A program made the position numbers and the translations under genes. From positions 2,356,001 to 2,420,000 of the forward strand of contig CP063848.1 of the NCBI GenBank assembly GCA_015277795.1: a stretch of DNA of 64,000 nt. Reading direction: 5' to 3'. Origin of the DNA: Massilia sp. UMI-21 (GTDB lineage Bacteria > Pseudomonadota > Gammaproteobacteria > Burkholderiales > Burkholderiaceae_D). The notes under the pieces are model-generated. The model did no database searches. It was not told the DNA's origin and saw only the letters and a program-made list of their open reading frames with translations. This document shows, piece after piece, positions 43,326-51,415 of this stretch (position 1 is its first letter; the number at the start of each line of letters is the position of its first letter).

Positions 43326-43753
43326 GGCAGATCCTCCTCTTGGGCGTGGTCGGGCTCTGGAAAGAAAGGCGGCCCGGCACCTCAACTCTAGCGCCGACAG
43401 GATGCCATGTCACAGAAACGGGTGACGCAGATCAAACGCTAGCTAAAATTCCTGTGTGTCCGCGCCCCAGTCTGCAGTGTCCTGCTCGACCTGGGCGACG
43501 ACCGGGCGGCCTTCGCCGCCGCGTCGGACTGTCGAACATCGCCCAATAGCCCGTGGCGATTGGGCGAACCCTGCAACCTGAGCTTGAGCTGACGCAAGAT
43601 CATCATCCATCGGCCTCAACCCGCGCGGGTGCCATGGAACAGGCCGGCTCCGGCTTGTTGCGGCTCAAAGCCTCGGGACATGCGCGTCCTAATATTTTCT
43701 TATCGCTAATTGCGAGGTCGCAATATCTCGCATCCCTGCCATAAGGAAAGCCA
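43326..43753. other. Intergenic region between usp and the tad-like genes
   Basis: 428 bases without a credible gene; short open frames lack ribosome sites. It should hold the divergent promoters. The clearest structure is ATTGCGA-GG-TCGCAAT at 43709-43724, a perfect 7-base dyad 30 bases before the tadG-like ATG, a candidate operator. Confidence 0.5.
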
Positions 43754-45271
43754 ATGAGGGAAGCAGCCCAGGCGCCCGCGCCCGCCGGACCGCAAGCGGC
43801 ACGGTCGACGATACCGCGAAACCGCCATGCCTTTGCACTGCGTCGGCAGGCTGGCGTCATCGGCATCATGCTTGCGTTTCTGCTTCCCGTGATCATCGGC
43901 TTCATTGCCCTGGCGCTTGAGTTGGGGCGCTTTTATAACCGCAAGGCGGAAATGCAGGCTGTGGCCGATGGTATCGCTATTTCTGCAGCAAAAAAACTCG
44001 ATGGAAGCAGCAACGGTATCGACGAGGCGCTCGCGGCGGCGCGCGACGTGCTCGAAAGCGGGGGCGACAGTTCGTCGAAGCCCCGCTACGCCTACGAAAA
44101 GACCATGAGTTTTTCCGACGCAGCAATCAGCTTCGCCACTTCTCCGGACGGAGACTGGCGCGACGCCACCACGGCCAGGGCGGCTCCGGCCGGACTGGCG
44201 TATGTCAGAGTCGATACCGATGGCCTGAATGCCGCTTACGGACGGGTCGATCTGCTGTTCATGCGCGTCCTGAGCAGCATGACCTCGATGACGGTGTCGC
44301 ATACGGCGGTCGCCGGAAGACAGCGCCTGAAACTGCTGCCGCTTGCAATCTGCGCGATGTCGCGGGATCCCGATCAGCCGTTCGTGGAAAGGGTGACGGC
44401 GGATGGATTGTCGGAACTTACCGAGTATGGTTTCCGGCGCGGGGTCAGCTATAACCTGCTGAAACTGAGTCCGCATACGTCCACTGCGGTGAATTATGTG
44501 GTCGATCCGATCAGCCTGCCTCCGAAGAGTGCCGATTTTTCGACACGGAATGTGGGGCCCTATGTCTGTACCGGCACCGTGGAACTGCCGAAGGTGGTCG
44601 GCGAGACCCTGAATGTGAAAGATGGCTTTCCGATCGCCGACTTCGTCAATCAGCTGAACTCGCGCTTCAATGTTTATTCCGGCACCGGGAAATGCAGTCC
44701 GACGGCAGCGCCGCCGGATACCAACATCAGGCAGTACACGTATACGAACCTCGCCTGGATGGATACCCCGAACGAGCAGGTGGCGGCTGCGGCGGCGTCG
44801 GCAAGCAGGCTGCAGACCGTGGCCGACCTGGATCCCCACGATCGAAATCCGAAGGATTACGGGCCGCTATGGGCCTTTGCCCGTCCGGTTCCGTGGTCGG
44901 CCTATGCACCGGGGCAGGCCGAACCTCCAGCAGGGTATACGCCGTTCGAAGCGAGCGGCACCGTATGGAAGTCCTTGTACAGTACTGGCCCGGGACTGAA
45001 AACCTATCCGACAGATTCGAAGACCGGGCTGCAGCTCGCGCCGTATTTTGCGTCGGTCCTGGACCCGGCCACCAATTACCCGGGCGTGCGTTACAGACGG
45101 GTGCTGAACGTGCCGCTGCTCGATTGCCCGGCTGCCGGCCCGGCGGGGAAAGTGCTCGCGGTAGGCCGTTTCTTCATGACCGTGCCGGCGAATGCGAACG
45201 GCATCTATGCCGAGTTCGCCGGTGCGAGCTTACAAGAGGAAGTTGGCGGTCCGGTGGAGGTGTACCGATGA
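43754..45271 (+). CDS. TadG-like pilus-associated membrane protein
   Basis: 505 residues. The N-terminus after a short polar lead has RRQAGVIGIMLAFLLPVIIGFIAL followed by ALELGRFYNRKAEMQAVADGIAISAA, the TadG/TadE_N pattern of a single pseudopilin-like membrane helix with E at the start of the extracellular side. The remaining 420 residues are a periplasmic domain without a recognised von Willebrand fold. GGAAAG precedes the ATG. Its stop overlaps the next gene by 4 bases. No tadA, tadB, tadC or rcpA is in the window. Confidence 0.83.
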   Translation: MREAAQAPAPAGPQAARSTIPRNRHAFALRRQAGVIGIMLAFLLPVIIGFIALALELGRFYNRKAEMQAVADGIAISAAKKLDGSSNGIDEALAAARDVLESGGDSSSKPRYAYEKTMSFSDAAISFATSPDGDWRDATTARAAPAGLAYVRVDTDGLNAAYGRVDLLFMRVLSSMTSMTVSHTAVAGRQRLKLLPLAICAMSRDPDQPFVERVTADGLSELTEYGFRRGVSYNLLKLSPHTSTAVNYVVDPISLPPKSADFSTRNVGPYVCTGTVELPKVVGETLNVKDGFPIADFVNQLNSRFNVYSGTGKCSPTAAPPDTNIRQYTYTNLAWMDTPNEQVAAAAASASRLQTVADLDPHDRNPKDYGPLWAFARPVPWSAYAPGQAEPPAGYTPFEASGTVWKSLYSTGPGLKTYPTDSKTGLQLAPYFASVLDPATNYPGVRYRRVLNVPLLDCPAAGPAGKVLAVGRFFMTVPANANGIYAEFAGASLQEEVGGPVEVYR

Positions 45272-45774
45272 ACAGATTGCTGCCGGGGTCCAGGCGCAAG
45301 GAGCACGGCGCGGTGGCCGTGGAATTCATCATCCTGATGATGACCGTACTCGTCCCCTTGCTCGTCGGGGCAGTGTTCTTCGGGCGCTTCTATTGGCACT
45401 ATACGGTTGCCGAGAAGGCCGCGCAGGATGCAGCCAGGTTCGTTGCCGGAGCGAGCCCGACAGAACTGAAAACACAGTGTTCGGTGGCCTTTTTCAGAGG
45501 ACCATGCATCGTTATGACGGCGATGAGTCTGGCATATAAAGAAACGGAGGAGCTCAATCCTGGTGGTGCGGCTTTGCCTGAAGTATTTATTTATTGCGAC
45601 AACATTGGCTGTTCATCTGCGCGAGGATCCGCTCCGACCATGATTTCTGTCGCAATCAAGATGGACGTCGAGGACCCCATCCTTACCGGGCTCTCGTCAT
45701 TCCTGACCGGTTCCGAAGACAAGATCAGCTTTCCGATTACCGCGACTGCGAGAAGCCATTATGTCGGCAACTAA
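45268..45774 (+). CDS. TadE-like pseudopilin, first copy
   Basis: 168 residues: short basic lead, then HGAVAVEFIILMMTVLVPLLVGAVFFGR, the TadE motif with the conserved V-E-F at the membrane entry. The rest is periplasmic and has four cysteines likely forming disulfides. TadE/TadF pseudopilins help assemble Flp pili. The start overlaps the tadG-like stop (ATGA) and the end overlaps the next gene by 14 bases, so the three are one operon. Confidence 0.85.
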   Translation: MNRLLPGSRRKEHGAVAVEFIILMMTVLVPLLVGAVFFGRFYWHYTVAEKAAQDAARFVAGASPTELKTQCSVAFFRGPCIVMTAMSLAYKETEELNPGGAALPEVFIYCDNIGCSSARGSAPTMISVAIKMDVEDPILTGLSSFLTGSEDKISFPITATARSHYVGN

Positions 45775-46366
45775 GCCCCGTCACATCAAGCGCAAGGGAA
45801 AGCAGAAGGGCGTTGCGGCGGTCGAATTCGGACTCGTGGTGGTCGCCTTTCTCATCGTCGTCCTCGGCATCCTGGAGCTGGCCCGTGCGATGTACATGAT
45901 GAATACACTGCCCGAAGTCACCCGGAGTGCGGCGCGCGCGGCGGCGAACATTTCGTTCAAGGACAGCGCCGCACTCGATCTTGCGCGCAAGCGTGCGGTC
46001 TTCAACGAGGTATCGGGCGCACTGCCTTTCGGCAGCCCGATCACCTACCGGAATATCCGGTTCGAGTACCTCAAGCTGCGGGCGAATTACTACGAGATGG
46101 AGCTGATTCCCTCCAGCGCCATGCCAAGTTGCCCCGCAAGAAACAGGCTCAACTGCATGAACGATCCCCACAGCGCGGGTGACACCTGCATCCGTGCCGT
46201 CCAGGCCCGGATCTGCCAGGAAGGGCAGAGCGAAGGAGTCTGTACCCCGGTCGAATACCAGTCTCTGTTCTCGATCATCGACCTTCCTTTGAGCCTGCCG
46301 ACGTCGCTAACGATCGTCACTGCCGAAACCCTGGGCTACAGGAGCGGAGACCCTCCCTGCCTGTAG
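45761..46366 (+). CDS. TadE-like pseudopilin, second copy
   Basis: 201 residues: basic lead KRKGKQ, then KGVAAVEFGLVVVAFLIVVLGILELAR, again the TadE_N helix with the A-V-E-F motif. The periplasmic part contains six or more cysteines. It overlaps the upstream gene by 14 bases. The trio resembles the tadE-tadF-tadG end of a tight-adherence locus in a rearranged order, cut off from the secretion ATPase and secretin genes. Confidence 0.85.
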   Translation: MSATKPRHIKRKGKQKGVAAVEFGLVVVAFLIVVLGILELARAMYMMNTLPEVTRSAARAAANISFKDSAALDLARKRAVFNEVSGALPFGSPITYRNIRFEYLKLRANYYEMELIPSSAMPSCPARNRLNCMNDPHSAGDTCIRAVQARICQEGQSEGVCTPVEYQSLFSIIDLPLSLPTSLTIVTAETLGYRSGDPPCL

Positions 46367-46524
46367 GCGCGGTGCCCCAGCATCCATCTCACGCTGGCGG
46401 CAATTTCCAGGCGATCGGCGAAGCGTTGCGCGCCACCGACGAGCGAGCCCGAACGCGGCGCTGTCTGGCGATCATGACAAGTGACTTGCCGGTCAAGTCA
46501 CAGATTCTCTCGATTGCGACACAT

Positions 46525-46540
46525 TGTTGTGTACACAACA
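46525..46540. promoter_or_regulatory. Perfect 16-base palindrome, candidate operator
   Basis: TGTTGTGTACACAACA, perfectly symmetric, 78 bases before the start of the GGDEF protein gene and in a locally AT-rich stretch likely to hold its promoter. The cognate regulator cannot be named from sequence. Confidence 0.5.
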
Positions 46541-46618
46541 CTAACATTTTGTGCTGGAAATTGAGTATCTGATACAGTTCGGTCTGGACGGCAGCCTTGC
46601 CGTCACTTCAACCCACGG

Positions 46619-48559
46619 ATGTGTATGCCCGCTGCCCCACTGCCACCAGACGAACTTGACCGCCTGTCGATGCTCGACGCCCTTTGCCTGCTAGATACGC
46701 CGCCCGAACCGGTATTCGACCGGGTCACCCGCCTGGTCAGCCGTGTGCTGGATGTGCCGATGGCGATGTTCTCGCTGGTCGATGCCGATCGCCAGTGGTT
46801 CAAGTCGCGCGTCGGCGTCATGCTCGAGGAGACGCCGCGCGAGCACGCCTTCTGCGCGCATGCGATCGGCATGAGCGCGCCGCTGGTGGTCAACGACGCG
46901 CGCCAGGACGGGCGCTTCAGCGACAACCCGCTGGTGAACGGTCCGCCCGAAATCCGCTTCTATGCGGGGGTGCCGATCCGCACCACGGCGGGCCTGGCGA
47001 TCGGGACGCTGTGCGCGCTCGACACCAGGCCGCGCACGCTGGGCGAGGAAGAGGCGCAGGTGCTGGCCGACCTGGCCGCGATCCTCACCAAGGAAGTGCA
47101 GTACCGCGAACGCCTGGCGGTGGCGCGCGACGAGCTGGCGCGTTCGAGCCAGGTGCTGGGCGCCAGCGAGGCGCGCTTTCGCAGCATCTTCGACATCGCC
47201 AGCGTCGGCATCGCGCTGGTGGCGCCGGATGGCGGCTGGATCAGCGTCAACAAGACCCTGTGCGACATCGTCGGCTATAGCGAAGAAGAACTGTGGCGCC
47301 TGACCTTCCAGCAGATCACCCACCCGGACGACCTGGCGGCCGACGTCGACCAGCTGGAAGCGATGGTGCGCGGCGAGATCGACCAGTTCCAGCTCGAGAA
47401 GCGCTACATCCGCAAGGACGGCAGCCAGGTCTGGATCAACCTGAATGTGTCGCCCAAGCGCAACCCGAGCGGGGAGGTCGAGTACTACGTGTCGGTGATC
47501 AAGGACATCGGGGCGGAAAAGGCGGCCCAGGCGGAACTGGCCGCACTCAACGCCGAACTGGAGCAGCGGGTCGATGCGCGCACCGCCGAGCTGGTGGAAG
47601 CCAACCGCTTGCTCACCGAGGCCGTCGAGCGCCAGCGCGCCACCGAGGCGGCGCTGCGCGCGCGCGAAGCGGAAATCCGCAGCGTGGTGGAAAACGCGAA
47701 CGATGCCTACATCAGCCTGGACGAGGCGGGAACCGTCAGGGACTGGAACCGCCAGGCCGAGGCAACCTTCGGCTGGCCACGCCACGAGGCCCTGGGGCGC
47801 AAGCTCGAAGAACTGATCATTCCGGAAGAGTACCGCGAACACCATGTGCAGGGCATGGAGCGCTTCCTCGCCACGCGTATCGCGGGCGCGGTCGACCAGC
47901 GCCTGGAATTGCCGGCGCTGCGGCGCGACGGCAGCACGCTGACGGTCGAGGTGCGCATCCGGGCGCTCGAGCTCAACGGCCGCACCATGTTCAGCGCCTT
48001 CCTGCACGATATCAGCGCGCGCAAGCAGGAGCAGGCCAGGCGCGACTACGAGAACCGCCACGACCAGCTGACCGGGCTGCTGAACCGGCGCGCGCTGCTC
48101 GAATCGATCCCGATGGCGCAGGCGCGCGCGCGCCGCAGCGGCAAGACGGTGGGCATGCTGTTCATCGACCTGGACGGCTTCAAGGCCGTCAACGATTCGC
48201 AGGGCCACGAGGCCGGCGACATCCTGCTGGGCGTGATCGGCGAGCGCCTGCGCGCCGTGGTGCGCAAGACCGACAGCGTGTACCGGCTGGCGGGCGACGA
48301 GTTCACGGTGCTGCTGGAAGACATGGCCGACACCTTCGACGACGCCCACATGGTGGCCGAGAAGCTGATTAATAGCATTGCCGAGCCGGTCGAGCTGCCG
48401 GGCCGCGCGGTGCGCGTGCGCGCCAGCGTCGGCATCGCGCTCGACACCGGCAGCCCGGTGCGCACGCCCGACGAGCTGCTGAAGGAAGCCGACCACTTCA
48501 TGTACCAGGCCAAGAAGGCCGGGCGCGGCCGGGTGTGCTCGGCGCGCCGTCCGTACTGA
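46619..48559 (+). CDS. Diguanylate cyclase with GAF and two PAS domains
   Basis: 646 residues, no membrane segment. GAF domain (about 25-165, with ARQDGRFSDNPLVNGPPEIRFYAG), PAS/PAC one (185-300), coiled coil (305-345), PAS/PAC two (345-465), GGDEF (480-640). The signature reads AGDEF (558-562), a first-position variant found in some active cyclases, and the inhibitory RxxD site (RKTD) stands five residues before it. Predicted to make cyclic di-GMP in response to a bound cofactor or ligand. No EAL domain. Two ATGs lie six bases apart; the first is used. Confidence 0.92.
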   Translation: MCMPAAPLPPDELDRLSMLDALCLLDTPPEPVFDRVTRLVSRVLDVPMAMFSLVDADRQWFKSRVGVMLEETPREHAFCAHAIGMSAPLVVNDARQDGRFSDNPLVNGPPEIRFYAGVPIRTTAGLAIGTLCALDTRPRTLGEEEAQVLADLAAILTKEVQYRERLAVARDELARSSQVLGASEARFRSIFDIASVGIALVAPDGGWISVNKTLCDIVGYSEEELWRLTFQQITHPDDLAADVDQLEAMVRGEIDQFQLEKRYIRKDGSQVWINLNVSPKRNPSGEVEYYVSVIKDIGAEKAAQAELAALNAELEQRVDARTAELVEANRLLTEAVERQRATEAALRAREAEIRSVVENANDAYISLDEAGTVRDWNRQAEATFGWPRHEALGRKLEELIIPEEYREHHVQGMERFLATRIAGAVDQRLELPALRRDGSTLTVEVRIRALELNGRTMFSAFLHDISARKQEQARRDYENRHDQLTGLLNRRALLESIPMAQARARRSGKTVGMLFIDLDGFKAVNDSQGHEAGDILLGVIGERLRAVVRKTDSVYRLAGDEFTVLLEDMADTFDDAHMVAEKLINSIAEPVELPGRAVRVRASVGIALDTGSPVRTPDELLKEADHFMYQAKKAGRGRVCSARRPY

Positions 48560-48684
48560 GCCGGTCGATTCGGGCCTGGCGTATCGCCTGGCGGGCCGGC
48601 ATACAGGCCGAACTCCGGCGGCGCCAGCGCCCGGCGCCACTGTCTTCGTGGCCACGCCGGTCTTCCAGAGAGGTATCCATCCTC

Positions 48685-48716
48685 GCCCGTTTCGCCAATC
48701 GGGCGGCGGAACGGGC
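48685..48716 (+). terminator. GC-rich hairpin after the GGDEF gene
   Basis: GCCCGTTTCGCC (48685-48696) pairs with GGCGGAACGGGC (48705-48716), one G-U pair, 8-base loop. No U tract follows, so termination is uncertain. Confidence 0.45.
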
Positions 48717-48728
48717 AATAAAAGCCGC

Positions 48729-48759
48729 TTGACCTTCCCATCGTGGGAAGGAATATCCT
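48729..48759 (+). promoter_or_regulatory. CueR-type promoter of copA
   Basis: TTGACC (48729-48734) and TATCCT (48754-48759), 19 bases apart, with the perfect dyad CCTTCCC-ATCGT-GGGAAGG in the spacer. This is the classical CueR-activated copA promoter architecture and matches the site before cueR. Confidence 0.92.
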
Positions 48760-48787
48760 TCAGGTATGCATGGCAGAAGGAGGGAAG

Positions 48788-51295
48788 ATGGATACCAAGA
48801 CCAACACCCAGGCCGGAACGGTGCTGCGCATCGACGGCATGACCTGCGCTTCCTGTGTGGCGCGGGTCGAGAAAGCCTTGCACAAGGTGCCGGGCGTGGC
48901 CGATGCCACGGTGAATATCGCCACCGAGAAGGCGACGGTTCACGGCCAGGCCGACGTGCATGAGCTGCTGGCGGCCGTGCGCGCTGCCGGCTACGACGCG
49001 CACGAGGCCGCGGCGCCCGGCGCGGCGGCGCCGGCAGCGGGCCAGGCCGCGGAGCCAGGGATGCTGCCGGCCTGGTGGCCGGTGGCCGCCGCCGCGCTGC
49101 TGAGCATCCCGCTGGTGGCGCCGATGCTGGGCCAGGCCGTCGGCCTGGACTGGATGCTGCCGGGCTGGCTGCAGCTGGCGCTCGCCACTCCGGTGCAGTT
49201 CTGGCTGGGCGCGCGCTTCTACCGCGCCGGCTGGAAGGCGCTGCGGGCCGGCAGCGGCAACATGGACCTGCTGGTCGCGATCGGCACCAGCGCCGCCTAC
49301 GGCCTGTCGCTCTACCTGTTGCTGCGCGGTGGGCACGGCTCCGGCCACGGCGCCGCGCCGCACCTGTATTTCGAGTCCTCGGCGGTCGTCATCACCCTGG
49401 TCCTGCTCGGCAAATGGCTGGAGGGGAGGGCCAGGCACCAGGCGCTGGCCGCGATCGGCGCGCTGGAAGCGCTGCGCAGCAACGACGCGCTGGTGCGGCG
49501 CGGCGGCCAGGACCTGCGCATTGCGCTGGCCGAGCTGCGTGTCGGCGACCTGATGGTGGTGCGTCCCGGCGAACGGGTGCCGGCCGACGGCACGGTCGAA
49601 GAGGGCCGCAGCCACCTCGACGAATCCCTGCTGACCGGCGAAAGCCTGCCGGTGGCCAAGGGCCCGGGCGAGCGCGTGGCGGGCGGCGCGGTGAACGCCG
49701 ACGGCCTGCTGCTGGTGCGCGCCAGCGCGGTCGGCGCCGAGACGATGCTGTCGCAGATCATCCGCATGGTCGAGGATGCGCAGGCGGTCAAGGCGCCGAT
49801 CCAGCGCCTGGTGGACCGGGTCAGCGCGGTGTTCGTGCCGGCGGTGCTGCTGGTGTCGCTCCTGACCCTGCTCGGCTGGGGCCTGGCCACCGGCGACTGG
49901 CAGGCCGCCCTGCTCAATGCGGTGGCGGTGCAGGTGATCGCCTGCCCCTGCGCGCTGGGCCTGGCCACGCCGGCCGCGATCATGGTCGGCACCGGCGTGG
50001 CCGCGCGCCACGGCATCCTGATCAAGGACGCCGAAGCGCTGGAAACCGCGCACGCGCTCGAGGTGGCGGTGTTCGACAAGACCGGCACCCTGACCGAGGG
50101 CAAGCCCCGGCTGATGGCGCTCGACGCGGCGGTCCGGGGCGGGGACGACGCGCGGCTGCTCGCACTGGCCGCGGCCGTGCAGCAGGCCAGCAGCCATCCG
50201 CTGGCGGACGCGGTGCTCGATGCCGCCCGCGCGCGCGGCATCGCGCCGCTTCCGGCGAGCGCGGCCGGGGCGCTGCCGGGACGCGGGGTACAGGCCGAGG
50301 TCGGCGAGCTCACGGTATTGCTCGGCACCGCGCGCCTGATGCGGGAGCAGGGCGCCGACATGGCCGGCCTGGCGGCGCGGGCCGCGGCGCACGAAGCGCG
50401 CGGACGCACGGTGTCGTGGCTGGCCGTGCGGCGCGCCGGCAAGCTCGAGGTGGCCGGACTGCTGGCCTTCGGCGACACCATCAAGCCGGGCGCCGGCGCA
50501 GCGGTAGCGCGCCTGGCAGCCATGGGCATCGAGTCGGTCATGCTGACCGGCGACAGCGAGGGCGCGGCGCGCGCGGTCGCGGCCCAGGCCGGGATCGCGC
50601 GCTTCCATGCCGGGGTGCTGCCGGGCGACAAGGCGCGCGTGGTCGGCGAACTGAGGCAAGCGGGACGCAGGGTGGCGATGGTCGGCGACGGCATCAACGA
50701 TGCGCCGGCGCTGGCCGCGGCCGACGTCGGATTCGCCATGGCCAGCGGCCTCGAGATTGCCATGCAGACCGCCGGCATCACCCTGATGCGCAGCGACCCC
50801 GGCCTGGTGGCCGATGCGGTCGCGATCTCGCAGCGCACCTATGCCAAGATCCGCCAGAACCTCGGCTGGGCCTTCGCCTACAACGTGGTCGGCATCCCGC
50901 TGGCGGCCTTCGGCTTCCTGAATCCGGTGCTGGCCGGCGCGGCGATGGCGCTCAGCTCGGTCAGCGTGGTGGCCAATGCGCTGCTGCTGCGCGCCTGGCG
51001 GCCGGTGCAAAGCCCGGCGCCGGCGCCGGCGGCATCCACGCCACAAACGCTTTCTTACCGGGCCGAAGCGCCCATTCAACCAGGAGCACACACCATGTAT
51101 CAACTGACTGTGGAAGACATGAGCTGCGGACATTGCGTCGGCAGGGTGACGGCGGCGGTGCAGGGCGTCGACCCGGCCGCCGAGGTCCGGATCGACCTCC
51201 CGACCAAGCGCGTGAGCATCGACAGCAAGGCCGAGCTGGCGCCGATCGTCGCGGCGATCGACGCCGCCGGCTACCCGGTCAGCGCCCGGTCCTGA
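48788..51295 (+). CDS. copA: Cu(I)-exporting P1B-type ATPase CopA fused to a C-terminal CopZ-like domain
   Basis: 835 residues from the ATG after GGAGGG. N-terminal HMA domain with GMTCASC (17-23), eight membrane helices, the ion-path CPC motif ([10 protein letters not shown], about 385), phosphorylation motif DKTGT (about 430), and the [10 protein letters not shown] hinge. After the last helices and an Ala/Pro linker the frame runs on, without a stop, into a second HMA domain (residues 770-835, DMSCGHC). Pumps Cu(I) out of the cytoplasm. In related genomes the last part would be expected as separate copZ; here it is in frame. Confidence 0.95.
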   Translation: MDTKTNTQAGTVLRIDGMTCASCVARVEKALHKVPGVADATVNIATEKATVHGQADVHELLAAVRAAGYDAHEAAAPGAAAPAAGQAAEPGMLPAWWPVAAAALLSIPLVAPMLGQAVGLDWMLPGWLQLALATPVQFWLGARFYRAGWKALRAGSGNMDLLVAIGTSAAYGLSLYLLLRGGHGSGHGAAPHLYFESSAVVITLVLLGKWLEGRARHQALAAIGALEALRSNDALVRRGGQDLRIALAELRVGDLMVVRPGERVPADGTVEEGRSHLDESLLTGESLPVAKGPGERVAGGAVNADGLLLVRASAVGAETMLSQIIRMVEDAQAVKAPIQRLVDRVSAVFVPAVLLVSLLTLLGWGLATGDWQAALLNAVAVQVIACPCALGLATPAAIMVGTGVAARHGILIKDAEALETAHALEVAVFDKTGTLTEGKPRLMALDAAVRGGDDARLLALAAAVQQASSHPLADAVLDAARARGIAPLPASAAGALPGRGVQAEVGELTVLLGTARLMREQGADMAGLAARAAAHEARGRTVSWLAVRRAGKLEVAGLLAFGDTIKPGAGAAVARLAAMGIESVMLTGDSEGAARAVAAQAGIARFHAGVLPGDKARVVGELRQAGRRVAMVGDGINDAPALAAADVGFAMASGLEIAMQTAGITLMRSDPGLVADAVAISQRTYAKIRQNLGWAFAYNVVGIPLAAFGFLNPVLAGAAMALSSVSVVANALLLRAWRPVQSPAPAPAASTPQTLSYRAEAPIQPGAHTMYQLTVEDMSCGHCVGRVTAAVQGVDPAAEVRIDLPTKRVSIDSKAELAPIVAAIDAAGYPVSARS
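51095..51295 (+). other. Possible internally initiated CopZ-like copper chaperone
   Basis: An in-frame ATG at 51095 follows AGGAG at 8-base spacing and opens a complete 66-residue HMA domain ([14 protein letters not shown]...) with the length of a free CopZ. It may therefore be translated both as the tail of CopA and as an independent metallochaperone. Only the sequence layout supports this; expression is unknown. Confidence 0.5.
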
Positions 51296-51415
51296 GATAG
51301 CAAAAAAACAAGATGCTCAAATTCGTCGGATGAGATACTATTTTTATGTACGTTGACTAAGGCAGGACGCACGGCAGAGCACCCCGACCCGAACAGCATT
51401 CCTCTGGGATGACAC

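Noticed and set aside
43340..43744. Short plus-strand frames between usp and the tad-like genes
   Set aside because: No ribosome sites, no domain or signal peptide; treated as intergenic.
46691..51133. Minus-strand open frame of 1480 codons across the cyclase and copA
   Set aside because: Antisense shadow with no domain, crossing two genes and two intergenic regions.
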